Shown here piece by piece: positions 1 to 8,684 of a DNA stretch of 64,000 nt. Where the stretch lies: contig JAOKVV010000004.1 in the NCBI GenBank assembly GCA_028336925.1, positions 43,041 through 107,040 on the forward strand, read 5' to 3'. Below the pieces are notes generated by a model. It made no database searches. It saw only the letters and a list, made by a program, of their open reading frames with translations, and was not told where the DNA came from. The stretch is from Vicingaceae bacterium (GTDB lineage: Bacteria; Bacteroidota; Bacteroidia; Flavobacteriales_E; Vicingaceae). Within the stretch, counting starts at the first letter, position 1. Each line of letters opens with the position of its first letter. Made by a program: the position numbers and the translations under genes.

Positions 1-418
1 CTCCTTCGCAAAATGGCTCTAAATCTTTTATTTCAGCGCTGTTAATTCTTACGATTCCTTCGATTTCATTCTTTAAACCTGTATTGTAAATTTTATCTAA
101 AAAAGGCATTTCTGTTTCGTCAGTGGCAACTACTACCTTACCACAAACATCATGATGTACATTAAATTCTTTAGAAAAACGAACCAACTCGTGGCGTCCC
201 TTAACACAATTTACTGCCTTTTTAGAACCAGGCTTATAGTATAAACCTGAATGAATTACTCCAGAATTATGACCAGTTTGATGACCGGCTAATCGATCTT
301 CTTTTTCAATGAGTAAGATTTGCAGATTGGGGTATTTTCTTTGTAACTGATACAAAGTTGCTGCTCCTACTATTCCTCCGCCTATGATGGCTATATCGTA
401 AATTTTCTCGTTGCTCAA
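1..418 (-). CDS. lhgO: L-2-hydroxyglutarate oxidase / FAD-dependent oxidoreductase (partial, runs off window start)
   Basis: Reverse-strand reading from TTG at 418: (M)SNEKIYDIAIIGGGIVGAATLYQLQRKYPNLQILLIEKEDRLAGHQTGHNSGVIHSGLYYKPGS; Rossmann GGGIVG plus the HQTGHNSGVIHSGLYY signature of LhgO. Confidence 0.85.
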   Translation of the reverse strand, partial: MSNEKIYDIAIIGGGIVGAATLYQLQRKYPNLQILLIEKEDRLAGHQTGHNSGVIHSGLYYKPGSKKAVNCVKGRHELVRFSKEFNVHHDVCGKVVVATDETEMPFLDKIYNTGLKNEIEGIVRINSAEIKDLEPFCEG

Positions 419-464
419 TGTGTTCTATTTTGAATCCCAAAATTAGGACTCTAATGTTTAAATT

Positions 465-1757
465 CTAAACCGCTTGAATATTTTTTTGTTTTGGAACTCT
501 CAATAATAAAAAGACGCCAATTATAAAATAAGCACCCAATGCAAAAATCGAGTTGCGCATTCCTCCTGTCATCCATTCAATAAGCCCAAAAGAGAATGTA
601 CCTATAACAATTCCAACTTTTTCTAGTACATCATAAAAGCTAAAATAGGATGCATGGTCTTTTGTTTCAGGCAGCAATTTTGCATAAGTAGATCGTGATA
701 GTGATTGAATGCCGCCCATTACAAAACCAACTATAGCTGCAATAATGTAAAACTCCATTGGCAAATGGATAAAATAAGCTCCTACGCAAACACCTACCCA
801 AATAACTAACGACACCATCAAAGCTTTTAAATTTCCAACTTTTCGGGATAGAAAAGAGAAAAAATATGACCCGCCTATAGCGATAAACTGTATAATTAGT
901 ACTGACACGATTAAACCCGTTTTAGCAGCACCATCAGCTCCCCAATTAATTTCTTTTGCTGCAAACAAAGTTGCCATAAGCATCACTGTTTGCACTCCCA
1001 TACTGTAAACAAAAAATGCCGCCAAGTATCTGCTGATTGAAGTTTGTTGCTTGATTTCATTGGCTACCTTTTTAAGTTCTCTCCAACCTCTCCATATTAA
1101 ATGATCTTCTTTTTCAGGAGGTGTTCCCACATGCTTGGGCAAACGCGCATAGGTAATCTGACTAAACCCTATCCACCAAATAGCAACCGAAACAAATGCA
1201 TACTTAGCAGGCATACCAAACACCATTATCCCAACCAAATTACCAATTAACAATATAGAACTACCCAAATAGCCTAAAGAATAACCTTTTGCAGAGATCC
1301 AATCATGGTCCTTTGGATCAGCAATAATGGGCAAATAAGAATTATAGAAAACAATGCTGCCCCAAAAACCAACACTTGCGGTCATTACCGGTAACATACT
1401 CCACTCTAAATTATTTACATCAAAGAAAAAAAGTGAAGCACAAGAAATTGCCCCCAAATAGCAAAAGAATTTTAAAAATGCTTTTTTGTTATCGATATAA
1501 TCAGCAACACCAGATAAAATTGGTGAGATAAAAGCTACTATCAAAAAAGCCATAGCACTTACGTAAGCATACAGCTCTGTGTTCTTAAATTGGTATCCCA
1601 AAAAAGTAACCAAATCAGAAGTTCCGTCGGGAGTAGTTGTGGTGGTAACCGCTTCGTAAAACATCGGAAATATAGCCGTTGTAATTACTAATGGATAAGC
1701 TGAATTGGCCCAATCATAAAAGGCCCAAGCATTAATTATTCTTTTATCTCCTTTCAT
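465..1757 (-). CDS. MFS transporter, UMF1-like family
   Basis: ORF with many TM segments; INAWAFYDWANSAYPLVITTAIFP N-terminus and GGIQSLSRSTYAKLLPE motif typical of the UMF1 family. Confidence 0.85.
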   Translation of the reverse strand: MKGDKRIINAWAFYDWANSAYPLVITTAIFPMFYEAVTTTTTPDGTSDLVTFLGYQFKNTELYAYVSAMAFLIVAFISPILSGVADYIDNKKAFLKFFCYLGAISCASLFFFDVNNLEWSMLPVMTASVGFWGSIVFYNSYLPIIADPKDHDWISAKGYSLGYLGSSILLIGNLVGIMVFGMPAKYAFVSVAIWWIGFSQITYARLPKHVGTPPEKEDHLIWRGWRELKKVANEIKQQTSISRYLAAFFVYSMGVQTVMLMATLFAAKEINWGADGAAKTGLIVSVLIIQFIAIGGSYFFSFLSRKVGNLKALMVSLVIWVGVCVGAYFIHLPMEFYIIAAIVGFVMGGIQSLSRSTYAKLLPETKDHASYFSFYDVLEKVGIVIGTFSFGLIEWMTGGMRNSIFALGAYFIIGVFLLLRVPKQKNIQAV

Positions 1758-1779
1758 AATGGTCTATTTACTTTGGCAC

Positions 1780-3603
1780 TTAGATAAAATCTAAATCCAA
1801 TTTCTTTTTCAAATCTAACAAATTAGGATTACGATCAATCATTTTCTGAAACTTTTCAGCATCTGTATAAGCCTTTCGTTCAGTTAAATCTCTATTGATA
1901 GAAACCACAATAGTTACTTCTGAATTTTTTAAACGTTGACGCATCATCTCATGCATATCAGGTCTAAAAATCATTACTTCCTCTTCTTGACTTTTATTTT
2001 CAACTAGCATCTGCAACAAATTACCTTCTCGCTTAGGCATTCTCTCTCGCATTGCAGAAGTAACTAGTGAGCTACCTTCCTTTCCTTCTTTCTCTATTTC
2101 AGCCATCAATTCAGCCCAAACCGCCTTTAACTCTTCATCAGAAAATTCAGTAGACATTTTGGGGCCAGACGCCTTTTGCGCTTTCTCTTGAGATTCTTCA
2201 ACTTTTGGCTTATCATTGAGCATAGCGCCCAACGAGGCCGAAACCGATGGAATTTTGCGTTTCCCTCCAAATTTAGTACCTATTTTAACCGGTGCAGGAG
2301 GAGCATTATGGGTATTGATAGGTTCTGTTGGAATTTGACTTTCCGGCGGAACAATTGAATTATTTACTTTTAAAGGTGGAGCTACTGCGTTTTGAGGAGT
2401 TACAGATGTAGCTTGAGTAGAATTGCCACTAATTACTGATTTAGAGGGTTTTAAATTCTCAACTACTTTGAATCCATCATTTTTTTTTTGAACCGTAGTA
2501 TCTAAACCACCGTTTGTAATCGAACAAAGCTGCATTAGGCAGAGCTCAATGAGCAGCCGTTGATTCTTGGCTGCTTTATACTGCAAGTCGGCTTGGTTTG
2601 CTAGCTGAATTGCCTGCATCAAAAAATGACCATCTGCCGCCTTAGACTGTTCTAGATATTTTTCTTTGATCGATGCCCCTACTTCGAGCAACTGAACTGT
2701 AATTGGATCTTTACTCACCATCAGGTTTCTCAAATGTTCGGCTAATCCGACAATAAAATTATGCCCATCAAAACCTTTGTTTAATACATCGTTGTAGACC
2801 ATTAAAACATCTGGAATTTTATTTCCAAGTAGCATTTCAGTTACTTTAAAATAATAGTCGTAATCAAGAATGTTTAAATTATCAATCACATGGGCATAGG
2901 TCATGTTGCTCCCGGAAAAAGAAACAATTTGATCAAACATAGACAAAGCATCTCTCAATGCTCCATCTGCTTTTTGAGCAATAATATGCAACGCATCTTG
3001 CTCGGCCTTTATCTCTTCTTTTTCAGCAATACTGCCCAAATGATGTGCAATATCTTCTACCTGAATTCGATTAAAATCAAATATTTGACAACGGGAAAGG
3101 ATTGTTGGAATAATTTTATGTTTCTCAGTAGTTGCTAAAATAAAAATAGCATGCTTTGGAGGCTCCTCTAATGTTTTTAGAAACGCATTAAATGCAGAGG
3201 TTGAAAGCATGTGAACCTCATCAATGATGTAAACACGATGAGATCCCAACTGCGGAGCAAAACGAACTTGATCTACTAAATTTCTAATATCGTCAACCGA
3301 GTTATTGGAAGCCGCATCAAGCTCATAAACGTTTAGAGATTGCCCCTCGTTGAATGACTTGCAAGACTCGCACTTATCGCAAGCTTCTGTAGATGCTGTT
3401 CTATCAAAACAATTGATGGTTTTCGCCAAAATACGCGCACAAGTAGTTTTTCCAACTCCTCGTGGCCCACAAAACAAAAATGCTTGGGCCAGATGACCTG
3501 TTTTTATTGCATTTTTTAAAGTATTGGTAATGGACTGTTGACCAACCACTGTATCAAAAGTAGCCGGTCTATATTTACGTGCTGAAACAACAAAATTCTC
3601 CAT
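1780..3603 (-). CDS. dnaX: DNA polymerase III subunit gamma/tau
   Basis: SARKYRPATFDTVVGQ, CGPRGVGKTTCARILAKTINC, zinc-binding Cys cluster, LEEPPKHAIFILATTEKHKIIPTILSRCQ. Confidence 0.96.
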   Translation of the reverse strand: MENFVVSARKYRPATFDTVVGQQSITNTLKNAIKTGHLAQAFLFCGPRGVGKTTCARILAKTINCFDRTASTEACDKCESCKSFNEGQSLNVYELDAASNNSVDDIRNLVDQVRFAPQLGSHRVYIIDEVHMLSTSAFNAFLKTLEEPPKHAIFILATTEKHKIIPTILSRCQIFDFNRIQVEDIAHHLGSIAEKEEIKAEQDALHIIAQKADGALRDALSMFDQIVSFSGSNMTYAHVIDNLNILDYDYYFKVTEMLLGNKIPDVLMVYNDVLNKGFDGHNFIVGLAEHLRNLMVSKDPITVQLLEVGASIKEKYLEQSKAADGHFLMQAIQLANQADLQYKAAKNQRLLIELCLMQLCSITNGGLDTTVQKKNDGFKVVENLKPSKSVISGNSTQATSVTPQNAVAPPLKVNNSIVPPESQIPTEPINTHNAPPAPVKIGTKFGGKRKIPSVSASLGAMLNDKPKVEESQEKAQKASGPKMSTEFSDEELKAVWAELMAEIEKEGKEGSSLVTSAMRERMPKREGNLLQMLVENKSQEEEVMIFRPDMHEMMRQRLKNSEVTIVVSINRDLTERKAYTDAEKFQKMIDRNPNLLDLKKKLDLDFI

Positions 3604-3630
3604 TCAATCCTTCTTCTGTATTTGGAAAAA

Positions 3631-3638
3631 CAAATATA
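3631..3638 (-). promoter_or_regulatory. Bacteroidota-type -7 element (TATATTTG) upstream of dnaX
   Basis: Reverse complement of caaatata matches TAnnTTTG, about 28 nt before the dnaX ATG. Confidence 0.45.
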
Positions 3639-3709
3639 TCATTATTCTTTTTTGGGTGGGTAGGTTGTTGAAAAGTTATAGAAGGAAATATTATAAAAGC
3701 CGGGGGCAT

Positions 3710-3751
3710 CTTTCCATTTGAGACGGGATGCATCGCGTCTCAGAAGGAAAG
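3710..3751. repeat. REP-like imperfect palindrome (CTTTCC-attt-GAGACGGGATGCATCGCGTCTC-agaa-GGAAAG)
   Basis: Inner near-perfect 22-nt palindrome 3720-3741 flanked symmetrically by complementary CTTTCC/GGAAAG arms; intergenic. Confidence 0.7.
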
Positions 3752-3895
3752 CGAATATTATCATTAAAAAACCACCCTAAAGTTGGCTTTTCTCTTTTCT
3801 TATTTAACGAGCTGCAAGTATTATGGATAATTACACACGGACTAAAAGTCTGCAGAAACGAAGTATAACGAACTCCATTTAAGCCCATTGTCTCT

Positions 3896-5137
3896 CTAAA
3901 AATCCCCATACAACAAATACTTACTCCTTACAACTTTTTGAAAGCGACTCAAATCGGCTTGCCAAGTAGCTCGAATTTCTTCGGCAGTCATTCCTGCCTC
4001 TATTTGGTGTTGCAGTTGTTTGGTTCCTGCCAATAATGCAAAAAAATTGGTGAAAAACTCACTCTTATTCGGATAGAAATTAAAGGCATCAATTAAATAC
4101 TGCAAATCCAATTGTCCGTTGTTTTTTAGCTCCAAAGATCGGGCAGAAAGCTCTCTACCGAAACACAATTCTCCATTTAACTTGGGCTCTTTAGCCCCAA
4201 ACATAGGCTTAGGCGTGAAGGCATAGGAATATAATCCAAAAGACGGATGCCCAAATAACTGAAATGGTTTCTCTGTGCCTCTTCCCACAGAAACTGGCGT
4301 GCCTTCAAAAAAGCATAAAGAAGGATATAGATAAATAGAATTCATATTCGGTAAGTTAGGAGAAGGCTTTTCAGGCAACTCATACCGCATTGTATGATCG
4401 TAAGCAGTCATTTTTACGACGTTCAAATCGCATTGAATTCCATTTTCTAGCCATTTTTCACCGTTAATCATTGAAGCATATTCACCCATCGTCATTCCAT
4501 GAACTACAGGAACAGGGTGTAAGCCAACGAAAGAGGTAAATTCTTTTTCCAATATTGGGCCATCAATATAATATCCATTCGGGTTTGGCCGATCCAACAC
4601 AATCAACGGAATATTATTCTCAGCACACGCCTCCATTACATAATGAAGCGTAGAAATATAAGTGTAAAATCGTGCACCTACATCCTGAAGGTCAAACACC
4701 ATCACCTCAACGCCTGAAAGCATGTCTTTAGATGGTTTCTTATCTTTTCCATACAATGAAAAAATCGGCAATCCAGTTTTTCCATCCAATGAAGAGCTTA
4801 CTTTTTCACCTGCATCTGCATCGCCTCTAAAGCCGTGCTCGGGACTGAATAGCTTGATAATTTCTACTTTCTTTGAAAGCAAAACATCTACTAAGTGGCT
4901 GCTCTTTATTAACGTAGCATGGTTACCAACTAATCCCACTTTTTTATTCGCTAATTGTGGTAAATAACTTGCTAAATTTTCAGCTCCTAAAGAAAATATA
5001 ACCGAACTATTTTCAGAAGCTTTCACAACATCATTTTTACCTACATTAACCTCGTTATTAGCACATGCCACTTGTAAAAAAAGTAAACTATAGAAAAAAA
5101 TCAGGTATAAAAATGGTCGTTTCTTAAATCGTTTCAT
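3896..5137 (-). CDS. DUF1343 family protein, exo-beta-N-acetylmuramidase NamZ-like lipoprotein
   Basis: KKVGLVGNHATLI, KLFSPEHGFRGDADAGEKV, GLPIFSLYG, VMVFDLQDVGARFYTYISTLHYVMEAC, DRPNPNGYYIDGPILE: DUF1343 signatures. Confidence 0.9.
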   Translation of the reverse strand: MKRFKKRPFLYLIFFYSLLFLQVACANNEVNVGKNDVVKASENSSVIFSLGAENLASYLPQLANKKVGLVGNHATLIKSSHLVDVLLSKKVEIIKLFSPEHGFRGDADAGEKVSSSLDGKTGLPIFSLYGKDKKPSKDMLSGVEVMVFDLQDVGARFYTYISTLHYVMEACAENNIPLIVLDRPNPNGYYIDGPILEKEFTSFVGLHPVPVVHGMTMGEYASMINGEKWLENGIQCDLNVVKMTAYDHTMRYELPEKPSPNLPNMNSIYLYPSLCFFEGTPVSVGRGTEKPFQLFGHPSFGLYSYAFTPKPMFGAKEPKLNGELCFGRELSARSLELKNNGQLDLQYLIDAFNFYPNKSEFFTNFFALLAGTKQLQHQIEAGMTAEEIRATWQADLSRFQKVVRSKYLLYGDF

Positions 5138-5145
5138 CTTATTAT

Positions 5146-5153
5146 TACATTTG
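5146..5153 (+). promoter_or_regulatory. -7 element (TACATTTG) upstream of the ABC permease
   Basis: Exact TAnnTTTG match 17 bp before the TTG start at 5170. Confidence 0.4.
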
Positions 5154-5169
5154 TAGCAAACACTTTCAA

Positions 5170-6393
5170 TTGAATTTCGAACTATTTACAGCCAGAAAAA
5201 TCCTCAAAGGTAGCAACGAAGGTAATCGTTTTTCGGCACCTATTATACGTATTTCAATTTTAGCCATCGCTTTAGGTGTAGCTGTAATGATTATTGCTAT
5301 GGCGATTGTAAATGGTTTTCAAACCGAAATTCGCAATAAAATTGTCGGATTTGGAGCACACACTTCCATTACTTCTTACAATACCCAGAATCAACTTGAC
5401 CCTAAACCAATTGACCGAAATCAAGATTTTCTGCCCAAAATTCAAAACCATGAAGCAGTCAATAACATTCAAGTATTTGCTTCGAAAGGTGGCATTATAA
5501 AAACTGAAAAAGACATTTATGGTGTAGTACTGAAAGGTGTAGGGAGCGATTATGACTGGTCTTTCTTTAATCAAAACCTTGTTGCTGGGCATAAAATCAC
5601 TATATCTGATACCAATAGAAATGATAGTATCTTAATCTCTGAGTACATTGCAAACAAACTATACTTAGCCGTTGGAGATGAAATTCGGATGTATTTTATA
5701 CAAGAACCTCCTAGAGTTCGAAAATTCTCAATTGCAGGTATTTACAATACAGGTTTTGGTGAAATGGATGAACTGTATGTGATTGGAGACATTCAACACA
5801 TCCAAAAATTAAATAATTGGTCTGATAACTTAGTAACAGGCTTTGAAGTTTCCGTAAATGATTTCGAAAAGCTAGATGAAGTAGATGAGTTTATCTACCA
5901 CAACATTGGATACAACTTCACCTCCACCAGCATTAAAACGGCCAGAGCTGATATATTTAACTGGCTTGACTTGCAAGACATCAACGTTTTAGTCATTATT
6001 ATACTTATGTTGCTCGTAGCGGGAATTAATATTATCTCGGCGCTTTTAATTATGGTTATTGAACGCACCAACATGATTGGAATTTTAAAAACCGTTGGGG
6101 CTAATAATTCAAGCATCCGTCGTATTTTCTTGTATAGCGCTACCTATCTAATAGGTGTTGGTCTATTTTGGGGTAACCTTATCGGGATTTCATTTTGTGT
6201 ATTGCAACAGCAATTTCAATTTTTCAAATTGGATGAAGAAGCCTATTACATTGATCGTGTGCCAATCGAAATCAATGTGATAGAAATAATTGCACTCAAC
6301 TTGGGAACATTAATAATAAGTGTGGCCATTTTGGTAATCCCCTCTTTAATCATTTCTAAAATTACGCCAGCTAAAGCGATTAAGTTCGATTAA
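5170..6393 (+). CDS. ABC transporter permease, FtsX/LolC-LolE-like
   Basis: TTG start; N-terminal TM and MacB-like periplasmic domain, C-terminal FtsX TMs, VIERTNMIGILKTVGANNSSIRRIF. Confidence 0.85.
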   Translation: MNFELFTARKILKGSNEGNRFSAPIIRISILAIALGVAVMIIAMAIVNGFQTEIRNKIVGFGAHTSITSYNTQNQLDPKPIDRNQDFLPKIQNHEAVNNIQVFASKGGIIKTEKDIYGVVLKGVGSDYDWSFFNQNLVAGHKITISDTNRNDSILISEYIANKLYLAVGDEIRMYFIQEPPRVRKFSIAGIYNTGFGEMDELYVIGDIQHIQKLNNWSDNLVTGFEVSVNDFEKLDEVDEFIYHNIGYNFTSTSIKTARADIFNWLDLQDINVLVIIILMLLVAGINIISALLIMVIERTNMIGILKTVGANNSSIRRIFLYSATYLIGVGLFWGNLIGISFCVLQQQFQFFKLDEEAYYIDRVPIEINVIEIIALNLGTLIISVAILVIPSLIISKITPAKAIKFD

Positions 6394-6443
6394 TAAGGTT
6401 AAAAATAGCTTGAATTTCGCTTCTATTTGGGTTAATTAAATGA

Positions 6444-6451
6444 TACTTTTG
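6444..6451 (+). promoter_or_regulatory. -7 element (TACTTTTG) upstream of cystathionine beta-synthase
   Basis: Exact TAnnTTTG match in a short intergenic gap. Confidence 0.45.
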
Positions 6452-6477
6452 TAATCGGTAAAAACGAAAGAAAGATC

Positions 6478-7842
6478 ATGAAATACTTCAATAATATCAT
6501 CGAAACAATTGGAAATACTCCACTTGTAAAATTGAACAAAACAGTAGAAGGTGTGCCTGCTTTAGTATTGGCCAAAGTAGAAACATTTAATCCAGGTCAT
6601 TCCATTAAAGACCGAATGGCTTTAAAAATGGTAGAAGATGCTGAAAAGTCAGGTGTTTTAAAACCAGGTGGAACCATTATTGAAGGAACCTCAGGAAACA
6701 CAGGTATGGGACTAGCCCTAGCAGCAATTGCTAAAGGGTATAAACTAATTTGCACCATGGCCGATAAGCAATCACAAGAAAAGATTGATATCTTAAGAGC
6801 AATGGGAGCTGAAGTTATTGTTACACCAACTAATGTAGCTTCAGATGACCCTAGATCTTACTATTCTGTTGCTAGAAAACTAAATGAAGACATTCCTAAT
6901 TCTTTTTACCCCAACCAATACGACAATTTATCAAACCGTACTGCTCATTATGAGCAAACTGGTCCTGAAATTTGGGAACAAACTGAAGGTAAAATCACAC
7001 ACTTGGTTGTAGGTGTTGGAACAGGTGGAACTATTTCCGGAACTGCCAAATACTTAAAAGAACAAAATCCAAATGTTAAAATATGGGGAATAGATACTTA
7101 TGGGTCAGTATTTAAGAAATATCACGAAACTGGTGAGTTTGACGAAAATGAAATCTATTCTTACTTAACAGAAGGTATTGGAGAAGATATTTTACCTGAG
7201 AACGTAGATTTTAAATTAATTGATAAATTCGAAAAAGTAAGCGATAAAGATGGCATGCTCATGACTAGAAGACTAGCCAGAGAAGAAGGTCTATTTATGG
7301 GGAACTCAGCAGGTAGTGCAGTTGCAGGATTGCTTCAGTTAAAAAATGAACTCACCCCTGATGATGTAGTCGTAGTTATTTTCCATGATCACGGAACCAG
7401 ATACGTAGGAAAAATCTTTAACGATGATTGGATGCGGGATAGGGGCTTCTTAGATAAAGAGAAAGCGAGAGCGCTAGATTTAATCAAAAATCATAAAAAC
7501 AAAACATTAGTTACTGTAAACGATCAGCACACAATTTCGGAAGTAATCGCAGTGCTTACGAAGTATAATATTTCTCAAGTACCTGTTAAAAACGAAGAAG
7601 GAGACTTTGTTGGATCAATCAACGATACAGAGTTATATGCTGCACTAATCAAAAACCCAAAAATGGGAGAAGATAAGGTCAGCTCTGTAATGGGTAAAGC
7701 CTATCCCTTTGTAGAAGCAAATGCAACCATCGAAGATGTTTCTAAACTAATCGATAAAAACTCACGAGCAGTTTTAATAAAGGATGCAGCAGGAATATCT
7801 CACATTATTACCATTCATGATGTGATTGATTCATTGAAATAA
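6478..7842 (+). CDS. cystathionine beta-synthase-like PLP enzyme with C-terminal CBS domain pair
   Basis: IGNTPLVKLNK, NPGHSIKDRMA, EGTSGNTGMGLA, VGVGTGGTISG, then CBS repeats (ISEVIAVLTKYNISQVPV...). Confidence 0.93.
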   Translation: MKYFNNIIETIGNTPLVKLNKTVEGVPALVLAKVETFNPGHSIKDRMALKMVEDAEKSGVLKPGGTIIEGTSGNTGMGLALAAIAKGYKLICTMADKQSQEKIDILRAMGAEVIVTPTNVASDDPRSYYSVARKLNEDIPNSFYPNQYDNLSNRTAHYEQTGPEIWEQTEGKITHLVVGVGTGGTISGTAKYLKEQNPNVKIWGIDTYGSVFKKYHETGEFDENEIYSYLTEGIGEDILPENVDFKLIDKFEKVSDKDGMLMTRRLAREEGLFMGNSAGSAVAGLLQLKNELTPDDVVVVIFHDHGTRYVGKIFNDDWMRDRGFLDKEKARALDLIKNHKNKTLVTVNDQHTISEVIAVLTKYNISQVPVKNEEGDFVGSINDTELYAALIKNPKMGEDKVSSVMGKAYPFVEANATIEDVSKLIDKNSRAVLIKDAAGISHIITIHDVIDSLK

Positions 7843-7853
7843 AATCATTTAAG

Positions 7854-8624
7854 ATGATTCAATTAAAAGATCAGATGGGGAGCTTGCTTAATTTTAAGCA
7901 GGCTCCTTTGTGTATTGTGTCGTTGGTTCCTTCTATCTCAGAGCTTATTTGGGATTTAGGTTTACACGATGAGTTGGTAGGTGTAACTAAGTTTTGCATC
8001 CACCCGGAAAATCTTCGAAAAGATAAAGCAATTGTAGGTGGCACCAAAAACGTAAAGATAGAACGTTTGTTGGCATTAAACCCAGATTTTGTAATAGCCA
8101 ACTTAGAAGAAAACACCAAAGAAGAAATCGAAATAATTTCTAAACTTATCCCTACTTACATAAGCGATATTAACACGGTAGAGCAAATGCTCCAGTTCAT
8201 CAATGACATTGGATTGATTTGTAATCGTGAAAAAGAAGCAGAAGAAATAGCTAAAAAAGTATCCGAAACTATGGCAGCAATTCCTTCAAAACCTAAAAAC
8301 AAAAAAGCCATTTATCTCATTTGGAATGAACCATTCATGAGTATCGGTGGCGATACGTTTATTTCTCACATTATGCAGCAAGTTGGATTTGAAAACTGCT
8401 TAAAAGAAATAGACCGTTACCCGACTCTTACCTTTGAAGATATTCAACAAATCTCTCCTGACGAAATTTGGCTTTCGTCTGAGCCATTTCCATTTAAAGA
8501 AGCTCACCAAAAAGAGTTACAAAATATATTTCCCTATGTTACAGTTCGCTTGGTAGATGGAGAAGCATTTTCATGGTACGGCAGCCGTATTTTTAAATTA
8601 AAAGATTACCTCTCCTCTTTTTAA
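7854..8624 (+). CDS. helical-backbone metal receptor / BtuF-like cobalamin-binding protein (no obvious signal peptide)
   Basis: RIVSLVPSISELIWDLGLHDELVGVTKFCIHP-type BtuF fold and HPE/NPDFVIANLEEN motifs. Confidence 0.85.
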   Translation: MIQLKDQMGSLLNFKQAPLCIVSLVPSISELIWDLGLHDELVGVTKFCIHPENLRKDKAIVGGTKNVKIERLLALNPDFVIANLEENTKEEIEIISKLIPTYISDINTVEQMLQFINDIGLICNREKEAEEIAKKVSETMAAIPSKPKNKKAIYLIWNEPFMSIGGDTFISHIMQQVGFENCLKEIDRYPTLTFEDIQQISPDEIWLSSEPFPFKEAHQKELQNIFPYVTVRLVDGEAFSWYGSRIFKLKDYLSSF

Positions 8625-8684
8625 TGAAACGCAATCAACTCTTCCCATAAAATTTTAATAACTTTATTCGAATTATTTAGACCA

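Noticed and set aside
2176-2358. Plus-strand ORF antisense to dnaX (also 2890-3138)
   Set aside because: Lies wholly inside a confident CDS; composition looks like antisense of coding sequence.
3691-3909. 72-aa ORF on the minus strand between dnaX and the DUF1343 gene
   Set aside because: It reads through the REP-like palindrome, has no recognisable domain and overlaps the end of the DUF1343 gene; treated as chance.
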